From the NCBI RefSeq assembly GCF_047308265.1, contig NZ_JBKQWY010000002.1, positions 372,001-436,000 on the forward strand: a stretch of DNA of 64,000 nucleotides, in the 5' to 3' direction. The DNA comes from Maricaulis sp047308265. GTDB taxonomy: Bacteria; Pseudomonadota; Alphaproteobacteria; Caulobacterales; Maricaulaceae. A model generated the notes under the pieces. The model did not search any database. It saw only the letters and a list, made by a program, of their open reading frames with translations, and was not told where the DNA came from. Positions 43,024 through 50,931 of the stretch are shown piece after piece; positions within the stretch are counted from its first letter, which is position 1, and every line of letters starts with the position of its first letter. A program made the position numbers and the translations under genes.

Positions 43024-44154
43024 ATGAGTGTTGTCACTCTTCGCAACCGTTTGACGGAACAGGATATTCGTCGTCTCGTAAAGGGGGATGACGAAGATCG
43101 GGCCAATGCGGCCAGCAAGATCTGTCGGCGCGTTGACAGCGGGGCGTTGACCCAGGCCGAGCGCGAGGCCGCTGAAGGTATTCTTGAAATGATCGCCAGT
43201 GATGCCGCCGAGCTTGTCCGGAGGGCGATGGCCGTCACCCTGCGCAATTCTCCGCACCTGCCTCACGACATCGCCTGTAAGCTTGCCGCTGATATCGAAA
43301 CCGTGGCCCTGCCTTTGCTGATGTCATCGCCCGTGCTGACCGATGATGACCTCCTGGAGCTGCTCGACACCTCCAACACCGTCAAGCGCAAGGCCATTGC
43401 CTCGCGGGAACAGGTGGGCACTGCGGTTGTCAAGAAGATCCTGGAAACCGGGGATGAGGCCGTCGTCAATGTGGTGGCCGCCAATAATGGCGCCTCCTTT
43501 GACAGTGAGTGTTATCAGGACGCCATGGAACGCTATGGCGACAAGACCGAGATCATGGACAGTTTTGTGGCCCGTAGCCACCTGCCGGTCGCCATCACCG
43601 AAAAGCTGATTTCGAAAATCAGTGACGAGGCCATGCAGCGCCTGGTGAAGACCCATGCCCTGCCGCCGCAGCTGGCCGTGGAGATCGCCGAGGAAAGTCG
43701 TGAAAGGGCCACGGTGGACCTGGTTGACCAGGCCGGGTTGGCCGAAAATCCGCGCCATTTCGTCCAGCAATTGCGATTGAATGGTCGATTGACACCGTCA
43801 CTGGTTCTGCGGGCCACCTTGCGCGGACATATCGTGTTTATGGAGCATGCCCTGGCGGAGCTCGCCGGGGTCAGTCATGCCAAGGCCTGGCTTCTGGTGC
43901 ATGATGCGGGGCCCTTGGGTCTGCGCGCGATTTATGATCGGACGGGTTTGCCGTCGCGCATTTTCCCGGCCTTGCGGGCCGCGCTGGATGTTTATCACGC
44001 GCTGGAGACGCCGCACGATCGTGACGGTCGGGCGCGTTTTCGTCGTCAACTGGCCGAGCGCGCGATTACCCGCTTCCAGGGTCTGCCGGAAGATGATCTG
44101 GAATATGTACTGGACCGGTTTGACGAGGATATGCGCGTCGCGATGGCCAGCTGA
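43024..44154 (+). CDS. DUF2336-domain protein
   Basis: A 376-residue cytosolic, all-helical repeat protein of the DUF2336 family, found almost only in alphaproteobacteria. Recognisable parts: DDEDRANAASKICRRVD, LTQAERE, ILEMIASDAAELVRRAMA, SPVLTDDDLLELL and ASREQVGTAVVKKILE, a series of HEAT-like helical hairpins. Function is unknown; the family often lies near two-component signalling genes. The window has a second member at 46159-47217, with a response regulator and an Hpt protein between them. A bidirectional terminator follows. Confidence 0.9.
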   Translation: MSVVTLRNRLTEQDIRRLVKGDDEDRANAASKICRRVDSGALTQAEREAAEGILEMIASDAAELVRRAMAVTLRNSPHLPHDIACKLAADIETVALPLLMSSPVLTDDDLLELLDTSNTVKRKAIASREQVGTAVVKKILETGDEAVVNVVAANNGASFDSECYQDAMERYGDKTEIMDSFVARSHLPVAITEKLISKISDEAMQRLVKTHALPPQLAVEIAEESRERATVDLVDQAGLAENPRHFVQQLRLNGRLTPSLVLRATLRGHIVFMEHALAELAGVSHAKAWLLVHDAGPLGLRAIYDRTGLPSRIFPALRAALDVYHALETPHDRDGRARFRRQLAERAITRFQGLPEDDLEYVLDRFDEDMRVAMAS

Positions 44155-44196
44155 GGCGGCTTGATGGGTCTCTCTTACCGCCAAACACCTTAAATG

Positions 44197-44226
44197 AAAA
44201 AGCCCGGCCAGGAGCCGGGCTTTTTA
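44197..44226. terminator. Bidirectional terminator between DUF2336 and Hpt genes
   Basis: AAAAAGCCCGGC and GCCGGGCTTTTT form a perfect stem with a short loop, serving both convergent genes. Confidence 0.93.
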
Positions 44227-44249
44227 ATGAATGTAACAGGCGACTAAAC

Positions 44250-44747
44250 CTAGTCGTCTTTCCATGGTTCTGCGAACTCATGGGTTTGTTTCTCCAGTTC
44301 AGCGGCCAGGGCGCCGGCAACCTGGTCATCCGTATTGCGAATGTTTTGGCTCAGAGCCGCGCGGATAGCGTGAACATGGGCGATGGCCAAAGCCTTGGAC
44401 GCCACATCGCGTTTTTCTTGCATGTCGATCATCTTGGTCAAGGATGCGGAGATCCGGGTGATGATCGGAAATTCATAGGTCGAACCCAGCCCGCGCAGAT
44501 CATGGGCGCGAATGAAGAGGGTTTCACCTTCTTCGCCCTTGAGGCCCTTGGCCATCACGGCCTTCGCGGCATCCTCAAGCTTGGTCACTTCTTCCTCGAG
44601 CCAGCCCTGGAATTGGCCGCGCATGTCTTTGAGCGCATCCTCGGCTTTTTCGATCAGGTGAAGATCGCCCTGTGAGATCGGGCCGCCAACCTTGATCTGC
44701 AGCATATTGGGCGGCGTGATCATTTCGGCTTCGTCAGGCTGCGCCAT
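44250..44747 (-). CDS. Hpt (histidine phosphotransfer) domain protein
   Basis: A 165-residue helical protein with the phosphotransfer histidine (His82) in FIRAHDLRGLGST, followed by ISASLTKMID, as in free-standing Hpt proteins. It should carry a phosphoryl group between a hybrid kinase and a response regulator. It is the second gene after a response regulator, 26 bp apart, suggesting that the two are partners. Neither a histidine kinase nor an output gene is nearby, so the pathway input is unknown. Confidence 0.9.
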   Translation of the reverse strand: MAQPDEAEMITPPNMLQIKVGGPISQGDLHLIEKAEDALKDMRGQFQGWLEEEVTKLEDAAKAVMAKGLKGEEGETLFIRAHDLRGLGSTYEFPIITRISASLTKMIDMQEKRDVASKALAIAHVHAIRAALSQNIRNTDDQVAGALAAELEKQTHEFAEPWKDD

Positions 44748-44773
44748 GGAGTCTTCCTTCCACTGGTATGCGA

Positions 44774-45280
44774 TTAGCCGGCCATCATGGCCGGAGTGTC
44801 CGGTCGCGGCGTGGCGCGACGATCGGGGCCGAAGAAGGTTTCGGTCTCGATAAACGGACGATTGGAGGTCAGAACCGAGCGCAGGCAGCGCGCCAGGCCC
44901 TCGGCGGTGAAGGGTTTGACGAGAACATCATTGACGCCGGCATTGCGGGCCTGGCGCAGTTTCTCGGTCTGGGAATAGGCAGTCAGCATGATCACCGGCA
45001 GATAGGGGGCCGGACTGGCCATCGGATTGCGCAACTGGCGCACGAGCTCAATCCCGTCGAGCGGCTTCATCTTCCAGTCTGTGATCATCAGATCGACATG
45101 TTGTTTTTTGAGCAGGGTCAGGGCGCGTTCCGCGTTGTCGGTCTCGATCACCTGGGCACAGCCCAGGGCCTGAAGAGTGACACGCAGGGCTCCGCGCAGC
45201 GCTGCGTTGTCGTCAACGATCAGCACTTTGTATGCGGCAAAACTGGCGTGTTCAGCGGTCATCTGGTCCTGGCTCGACAT
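44774..45280 (-). CDS. Single-domain response regulator
   Basis: A 168-residue protein made of one receiver domain: acidic pair Asp23-Asp24 in VLIVDDNAALRG, phosphoacceptor Asp68 in LMITDWKMKPLDG, Thr in MLTAYS and Lys in VLVKPF. A C-terminal tail of about 40 residues (FFGPDRRATPRPDTPAMMAG) contains the short phrase found in many alphaproteobacterial stand-alone regulators. No DNA-binding domain. First gene of an operon with the Hpt gene; a CtrA-like box lies 38 bp before its start. Confidence 0.95.
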   Translation of the reverse strand: MSSQDQMTAEHASFAAYKVLIVDDNAALRGALRVTLQALGCAQVIETDNAERALTLLKKQHVDLMITDWKMKPLDGIELVRQLRNPMASPAPYLPVIMLTAYSQTEKLRQARNAGVNDVLVKPFTAEGLARCLRSVLTSNRPFIETETFFGPDRRATPRPDTPAMMAG

Positions 45281-45318
45281 TTCACGTCCAAATCGACCAT
45301 CAAGCTAGGGTATTTTAC

Positions 45319-45333
45319 TTAACGTGACGCTAA
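45319..45333 (-). promoter_or_regulatory. CtrA-like box upstream of the response-regulator/Hpt operon
   Basis: Read on the minus strand: TTAG, seven bases, TTAA, matching the TTAA-N7-TTAA consensus at seven of eight positions. It lies between the NAD kinase stop and the response-regulator start. Confidence 0.55.
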
Positions 45334-45353
45334 GCCGCAGGCCGGTTTTGGCC

Positions 45354-46127
45354 TCAGTTTTCGAACTGTTCAATCAGGATCCGTTCGGACAGATTTCTGT
45401 CCTTGTCGAACAACATGGTCAGGCAAATATCGCGGGCTTCGGCGACCTCGACATGTGTGACCTCGCGAAACTCCTGATTGTCGGCGACGGCAGACACGGG
45501 CCGGCGCATGGGATCGATGACGTCAAACCCAACGCGTGCCGCATGCGGCAACAGGGCGCCGCGCCATCGACGGGGCCGGAAGGCGCTGATCGGGGTCAAG
45601 GCGAGAACCCGGCTGTCGAGCGGCAGGATTGGGCCGTGCGCCGAGAGATTATAGGCGGTGGACCCAGCGGGCGTGGCGACCATCACCCCGTCGGCCTGGA
45701 GGCTGTCCAGACGTTCGCGGCCATCAATGGAGATGCGGATCTTGGCTGTCTGGCTGGTTTCACGCAGCAGGGAGACTTCATTGATCGCGAGCGCCGTGAA
45801 GCTCTTTCCATGAATGTCTGTTCCGGTCGCCCGCAACGGGCGGATGCGGGCGCGGTCGGCCTGGGCCAGGCGTTTGGGTAGGTTATTGGCCGAGAAATCA
45901 TTCATTAAGAATCCGACCGACCCGAAATTCATTCCGAACACGCTGGCACCGGTCTCGATCGAGGCATGCAGCGCATCCAGCATCACGCCGTCCCCGCCCA
46001 GGGCGATCAAGGTCGTCGCGTCTTTCAGCGGAACAGAGCCATAGCGATCTTCCAGCATGGTGCGGGCCGCCTTGGCGTCGTCGCGGGGGCTGGAGAAATA
46101 GGCAAAAGCGGGAGGTGTGGAGGTCAA
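45354..46127 (-). CDS. nadK: NAD kinase
   Basis: A 257-residue enzyme that phosphorylates NAD to NADP. It has IALGGDGVMLDALH (GGDG motif), FGMNFGSVGFLMND, LAINEVSLLRE and the TPAGSTAYNLSAHGPI substrate loop. A TTG ending at 46127 is taken as the start because it gives the usual alphaproteobacterial length and avoids overlap with the upstream DUF2336 gene, which stops 32 bp earlier; the longer frame (to 46226) runs through that gene. Probably in one operon with DUF2336. Confidence 0.93.
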   Translation of the reverse strand: MTSTPPAFAYFSSPRDDAKAARTMLEDRYGSVPLKDATTLIALGGDGVMLDALHASIETGASVFGMNFGSVGFLMNDFSANNLPKRLAQADRARIRPLRATGTDIHGKSFTALAINEVSLLRETSQTAKIRISIDGRERLDSLQADGVMVATPAGSTAYNLSAHGPILPLDSRVLALTPISAFRPRRWRGALLPHAARVGFDVIDPMRRPVSAVADNQEFREVTHVEVAEARDICLTMLFDKDRNLSERILIEQFEN

Positions 46128-46158
46128 GTCAAAACGCCTGCTCGAAACGAGCGCGTAT

Positions 46159-47217
46159 TCAACTCCGCGAACCCATCTGGCGCAAGACCTTGCTGGCTTT
46201 GTCTGCACCATACATGCGGAAGACATTGGCGGCGGCTGTCATGGCATCGCCTTCAAGGACCTGGTGGATGCGTCCGGCCTTCATCAGCGCCTTGTGAATG
46301 ATGGGATAGGCACCGCGGTTTAACTCGGCGGCCTGGCAGGCCATGGCCGCTGCGCGCACGCCATTCATCGCCAGGGCGACCCGCCATTGTGCCGGAGTGA
46401 TGCTGCACAAATGGGCGATCGCGTGATCAAAGACCGGGATATTGCCGGCCTTGATGGCGGTCAGTGCGAATTCGCCCGTCAAACGACCGGCCTCAATGGC
46501 GTCGGCGACAGTCTTGGCGGCTTCTTCGTCCTTGCTTTCGGACGTGGCGCTGAGCGCCGTCTCAATCGTCAGTTTCTCGACCTTGGCCTTGTCCAGGCCA
46601 AAGCGACGATACATTTCCTCGCGCCAGTTCTCCGGCAGCATGATGCACAACTGTGTCGCGAACTCGGTCGACAAGTCATGCCGACGGGCCAAGGCCTCAC
46701 GCAGTTTCGGATTGTCTTTGGCCACTGTGAGGCAGATGTCCAGCGTATTCTCGCTGATCTCGGCGGTATCGTTATTGGCCAGAGCGCGCAGGATCGGCGC
46801 TTCCGCCGGCTCGGCCAGAATATCGGTGACCACAAGGGCCAGATTGGGTCGGGCTGCCAGCGTGCGGCGGTGATCGCGCGACCCGTCGCGGGCCAGATCC
46901 ACCATGTCCTTTTCCGTGAGGGTTTTGGACTTCTTGATGACCAGGCTGGCAACCTCGATCTCTTCAAAAGCGAGATGGCGAATAATGGAGTGGGGTGCCC
47001 AGCGACACACAGCTAGCTTCTCGGCCATATGCACTTTGGACGGGGTGTTGGCCTTGGTTGAAACCATGACCAGAATTTCGCCCGCAATCTCACCTGCGAC
47101 CTCGGACAGGGGCTGCGCGGTACACAGATCTGTGATCCCAATCGCCAGCTCATTCTGCTTGGATGGGTCTCGCAGTCGGGCCAGGTGGGTAATGGTGTGT
47201 ACGGCGTTACTCGTCAT
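46159..47217 (-). CDS. Second DUF2336-domain protein
   Basis: A 352-residue helical-repeat protein related to the one at 43024-44154. It has ITDLCTAQPLSEVAGEIAGEI, VHMAEKLAVCRWAPHSIIR, DMVDLARDGSRDHRRTLAARPNL (cited by DMVDLA and RRTLAARPNL), and a C-terminal DUF2336 part (PENWREEMYRRFGLD). Cytosolic, function unknown. Immediately upstream of nadK on the same strand. Divergent from the egtB-like gene. Confidence 0.87.
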   Translation of the reverse strand: MTSNAVHTITHLARLRDPSKQNELAIGITDLCTAQPLSEVAGEIAGEILVMVSTKANTPSKVHMAEKLAVCRWAPHSIIRHLAFEEIEVASLVIKKSKTLTEKDMVDLARDGSRDHRRTLAARPNLALVVTDILAEPAEAPILRALANNDTAEISENTLDICLTVAKDNPKLREALARRHDLSTEFATQLCIMLPENWREEMYRRFGLDKAKVEKLTIETALSATSESKDEEAAKTVADAIEAGRLTGEFALTAIKAGNIPVFDHAIAHLCSITPAQWRVALAMNGVRAAAMACQAAELNRGAYPIIHKALMKAGRIHQVLEGDAMTAAANVFRMYGADKASKVLRQMGSRS

Positions 47218-47314
47218 GTCTTCAAAGGCAGCGGATTACAAAAACATCGTCAATCTGGTCTTATAGGCTGTGCCTTGAAAACTTATTAATTTGTTGAAAT
47301 GGAAGGCGACACCG

Positions 47315-48583
47315 ATGGTCGACATCGCAAATTCCGATCTAATATTTAATAACTACTGCAAAGTTCGAAACAACTCTCAAGCATGGGTTGTGGATCTGAG
47401 TGCCGAGGACATGGTGGTCCAATCCATGCCGGATGTATCGCCCACGAAATGGCATCTCGCTCACACGACCTGGTTTTGGGAGACCTTTCTGCTGCGCGAA
47501 CACCTGCCGGGATATCAAGAGTTTTCCACAAAATTCAATTATTTGTTCAATTCATACTACGACCGTGTCGGGGCGCGTCACCCCAGACCGGAACGCGGCC
47601 TGCTCACTCGCCCCTCGATCGACGAGGTGATGGCCTATCGGGCCCATGTCGATGCGGGCATGGCGTCTCTGCTTGAAACCGGATGCAGCGAAAAGTTGCA
47701 GGCGCTGATAACCTTGGGCCTCGCGCACGAAGAACAGCATCAAGAGCTGATGTTGATGGATATCAAACATGTCCTGTCGCGCCATCCCTTCGCGCCTGTC
47801 GCATTTTCACGTGCGCCTGTGCCCGCGGAAGGGAGCGAGGACGAAGCGTCAACGGGCTGGATCGACGTCAAGGGCGGGGTGTTTGCCTTTGGCATGCAGG
47901 ATGACGGCTTTCATTTTGACAATGAGGGTCCGGTGCATCAGGCCGTGCTCACTGATTTTGCACTGGCGCGTCATCCGGTCACCAATGCCGAGTATCTCGC
48001 CTTCATCGAAGACGGCGGGTATGCCGATCCTACACTCTGGCTGTCTGATGGCTGGGCGCATATCCAGGCCGAGGGTTGGACGGCACCACTGTATTGGCGG
48101 CGCGAGGCGTCGGGCTGGCGCGAATTCACCCTGCATGGGGAACAGCCCCTCGACCCGCACCAGCCTGTGGTGCATCTGAGTTATTATGAGGCATCAGCCT
48201 ATGCTGAATGGGCCGGCGCGCGTCTGCCCGAAGAGCGTGAGTGGGAGCATGCGGCTCGCACGCTGGCGGGACCCGAGGTCGCTGGGGCGCAGCCGGGCGT
48301 GTCAGCGCACCCGTCAGCCCGCAGTGCGCCACACGGACAGCTGGCTCAGATGATGGGCGGGGTGTGGGAATGGACCCGTTCCGCCTATAGCGCCTATCCG
48401 CGTTACAAGGCGCCTCCGGGGGCTGTGGGTGAATACAATGGAAAATTCATGTGCGGGCAGTTCGTTCTGCGCGGTGGATGTGTTGCGACACCGGCCGGGC
48501 ATGCACGTGTGAGCTATCGCAATTTCTTCCCGCCGCACGCGCGCTGGGCCTTCGCCGGATTGCGTCTGGCCAAAGACATTTGA
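47315..48583 (+). CDS. egtB: EgtB-like sulfoxide synthase (ergothioneine/selenoneine type)
   Basis: A 422-residue non-haem iron enzyme with an N-terminal DinB-like helical domain and a C-terminal formylglycine-generating-enzyme-like fold. Iron ligands: His in TKWHLAHTTWFWE and His-x3-His in LAHEEQHQELM. C-terminal signatures: GWIDVKGGVFAFGM, ARHPVTNAEYLAFI, LPEEREWEHAAR and MGGVWEWTRSAY. EgtB joins cysteine or gamma-glutamylcysteine to hercynine. The expected partner methyltransferase EgtD is not in this window. Close relatives such as SenA or OvoA-type proteins are alternatives. Start ATG at 47315 has GGAAGG upstream. Confidence 0.86.
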   Translation: MVDIANSDLIFNNYCKVRNNSQAWVVDLSAEDMVVQSMPDVSPTKWHLAHTTWFWETFLLREHLPGYQEFSTKFNYLFNSYYDRVGARHPRPERGLLTRPSIDEVMAYRAHVDAGMASLLETGCSEKLQALITLGLAHEEQHQELMLMDIKHVLSRHPFAPVAFSRAPVPAEGSEDEASTGWIDVKGGVFAFGMQDDGFHFDNEGPVHQAVLTDFALARHPVTNAEYLAFIEDGGYADPTLWLSDGWAHIQAEGWTAPLYWRREASGWREFTLHGEQPLDPHQPVVHLSYYEASAYAEWAGARLPEEREWEHAARTLAGPEVAGAQPGVSAHPSARSAPHGQLAQMMGGVWEWTRSAYSAYPRYKAPPGAVGEYNGKFMCGQFVLRGGCVATPAGHARVSYRNFFPPHARWAFAGLRLAKDI

Positions 48584-48723
48584 CGTCGGCGGGACAAAAG
48601 TCGATCTTGGGCTTGGCGGGCTCGAAGAGGCGTAAACGCCCGGCAGAACCCGGCCAGACGGTTTCAAGCGAGACAGTCCGTCGGCGGACGAGATCTCGCG
48701 ATCGATAAGGGGAGGAGAACCCA

Positions 48724-49491
48724 ATGGACGATCAAGCCGCGTTTTCCGCGCGTGAACTGGTCACGGATGAAGAATGGCAAGCCCGCTGCAGCCTGGCGGC
48801 CCTGTATCGCCTGGTGCGTATGCATGGCTGGGATGATCTGTTTTTCACCCATATTTCCATGCGTGTGCCGGGACCGGACGAGCACTTCCTGATCAATCCG
48901 TTCGGATTGTTGTATGAGGATGTGACGGCCTCGAATCTGGTGAAGGTCGATCTGGAGGGCAATGTCCTGCCGCCCTCACGCTATGGCATCAATCCCGCAG
49001 GTTTCACCATTCATTCGGCGCTTCACGCTGCGCGACATGATGTGAAAGTGGCGATCCATCTGCATTCCGATGCCGGCGTGGCGGTGGCGGCCCAGAAGGG
49101 CGGATTGCGACCGATCTCCCAGCTCGCGATGAATATCATGAATGATATCGCCTATCACGATTATGAGGGCCTGGCCCTGGAGGAGGACGAGAAGGTCCGC
49201 CTTGTGGGTGATCTGGGCGAAAAGAATCTCATGATCCTGCGCAATCACGGCACGTTGGCTGTTGGCGACCACCCGTTTAGCGCGTATGTTCGCCTTTATC
49301 TCCTGGAGCGTGCGTGCAAGATCCAGGTGATGGCACAGGCAGGCGGGGAGCTGGTCGAATGGGATCAGAAAATGCAGGACCGTGTCTTCGGGCAATCCTC
49401 CGAAATTGCCTCGAACGAACTCTTCAAGGAGATCGCCTGGGCCGCCGTACTCGACCGTGTCCGTCGGGAGAGTCCGGGTTTCGACGTCTGA
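48724..49491 (+). CDS. Class II aldolase/adducin-family protein
   Basis: A 255-residue cytosolic protein of the L-fuculose-phosphate-aldolase fold. Metal-binding histidines are in VAIHLHSDAG and ILRNHGTL. The region DLFFTHISMRVPG and FLINPFGLLYEDVTASNLVKVD is typical of the adducin-like branch, whose enzymes cleave or modify small hydroxy-acids; the substrate is unknown. GGGGAGGAG precedes the ATG. A GTG for the next gene starts 14 bp after the stop. Confidence 0.88.
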   Translation: MDDQAAFSARELVTDEEWQARCSLAALYRLVRMHGWDDLFFTHISMRVPGPDEHFLINPFGLLYEDVTASNLVKVDLEGNVLPPSRYGINPAGFTIHSALHAARHDVKVAIHLHSDAGVAVAAQKGGLRPISQLAMNIMNDIAYHDYEGLALEEDEKVRLVGDLGEKNLMILRNHGTLAVGDHPFSAYVRLYLLERACKIQVMAQAGGELVEWDQKMQDRVFGQSSEIASNELFKEIAWAAVLDRVRRESPGFDV

Positions 49492-49505
49492 CATACAGAC
49501 CCGAT

Positions 49506-50333
49506 GTGTCGGAGCGCCGTCGATGGCGAGCGATCCGCACCCTGTTTTTGATGACCGGTCTGGGCCTTGTCGCCTGGGCCGGTTTTTCTTGGGAGGCGCA
49601 CGCCGGAGCCTGGACCCAGAGGCGGGGCGAGGGTGTGTGGATTTCCACGGTCCAAGTCAATCGCTCGAATGCGGCGTATGACGCGGACGGAGCGGTGATT
49701 GCCGACCGGATCTTCCACAAGGATGAGGCGTCCCAGTATGGCGAGATCGGGTTGAGTGATCAAACTACCCTCGTCACGCGTCTGGCCTGGCAGACGGTCC
49801 GCATGCGCGCGGGTCCCAATGCCGACAGCGCTGAAGGGCTGGGAGCCAGCGAGATCGGTCTGCGCCGCCAGCTCCATACCGCCGGGCCTTATGTGGTCTC
49901 CTCCCAGCTCAGCGTGCTGATACCCGGTGAGGGAGAAAACCTGTCCAATCAGCCGCTGGGAGAGGGGGGATGGGCCTCAGATCTGAGGCTCCTGGCGGGA
50001 CGCAGTCTGGATGAGGGTGTGTTCGACGGGTTTGTGGATGCCCAGCTGGGCTGGCGCTGGCGGGACGGGACACGGCTGGACGAGGCGCGGCTCGATCTGA
50101 CCTGGGGGCAAGCCCTGGCCTCGCGCATCGACCTTTTGCTGCAATCGCATTCGGTCTGGAGTGTGGAGGGCGGCCGGGGCGTTCAATCCAGCTTTGCCCA
50201 GCACAAGCTCAGCGCCTCTCTCCTGGTGGAGTGGCGCGGGCGTCAGGTTCAGGCGGGAGTGTCGACAACCCCGTTGGGCCGCAATTCTCAACGCGAAAGG
50301 GCGGTCTTCTTCAGCGTCTGGCGCCGGTTCTGA
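49506..50333 (+). CDS. Putative exported beta-rich protein of unknown function
   Basis: A 275-residue protein. The N-terminal stretch (TLFLMTGLGLVAWAGFSWEAHAG) looks like a signal peptide ending near residue 34. The rest has alternating polar and aromatic residues in short strands (GEGVWISTVQVNRS, TTLVTRLAWQTVRM, IDLLLQSHSVWSVEGG, LLVEWRGRQVQAG) ending in Phe (VWRRF), the pattern of an outer-membrane beta-barrel. No family recognised. The GTG at 49506 is 14 bp after the aldolase stop; an internal ATG at 49551 is another option. Confidence 0.75.
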   Translation: MSERRRWRAIRTLFLMTGLGLVAWAGFSWEAHAGAWTQRRGEGVWISTVQVNRSNAAYDADGAVIADRIFHKDEASQYGEIGLSDQTTLVTRLAWQTVRMRAGPNADSAEGLGASEIGLRRQLHTAGPYVVSSQLSVLIPGEGENLSNQPLGEGGWASDLRLLAGRSLDEGVFDGFVDAQLGWRWRDGTRLDEARLDLTWGQALASRIDLLLQSHSVWSVEGGRGVQSSFAQHKLSASLLVEWRGRQVQAGVSTTPLGRNSQRERAVFFSVWRRF

Positions 50334-50379
50334 CCGCCCGTCTCTATGGCGTTGGCCCCGGATTTGGCAGGGAGCCTGC

Positions 50380-50847
50380 CTATTCGCTCACCACGCTGGT
50401 GGCGTCCTGCGCTGTTGTCTCGACCGCCAGATAGGCGATCACATCGCGGCGGGCTGCGGCGTCGCGCAGGCCGACAAAACTCATGCGATTGCCCGGCACC
50501 ATGGCGCGCGGGTTTTCAATCCAGCTGTCCAGTGTCGCGGCATCCCATACCAGTCCGCTTTCGCTCAGCGGACGGGAATAGTTGAACGTCTCATTATAGG
50601 CGGCTGACGCCCCCACAATGCCCCACAGGTTCGGACCAACCGTATTGCGGCCGCCCTCGGTGAGTGTGTGACAGGACTGGCAGCGGCGAAATTGACGGGC
50701 GCCATTGCTCAGATTCGCCTCGAGATAGCCCTCGCCCAGCGCGGCGAGAACAGCCTGGGTGGCGGTGTCGGCGGCCTCATCCTGGGCCAGGGCCGGGGTG
50801 CTGAGTGCAAGCGTGGCCGCAGTCAGGGAAAAAACAAAACGTGACAT
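50380..50847 (-). CDS. Class I c-type cytochrome
   Basis: A 155-residue periplasmic haem protein. A Sec signal ends near ALAQD. The haem-binding motif is CQSCH in FRRCQSCHTLTEG, with VGPNLWGIVG and the sixth-ligand Met in VPGNRMSFVG, as in cytochrome c2/c550. It should shuttle electrons in respiration. The start at 50847 is preceded by GGAG. Convergent with the exported beta-rich protein. Confidence 0.95.
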   Translation of the reverse strand: MSRFVFSLTAATLALSTPALAQDEAADTATQAVLAALGEGYLEANLSNGARQFRRCQSCHTLTEGGRNTVGPNLWGIVGASAAYNETFNYSRPLSESGLVWDAATLDSWIENPRAMVPGNRMSFVGLRDAAARRDVIAYLAVETTAQDATSVVSE

Positions 50848-50931
50848 CAAGAACTCCGATATGTGTCCCTCTTAGCCTATATACCGCAATTCGCCCCATG
50901 CCCAATGCGTCAGCATGGCGCGGGGGCAGAT

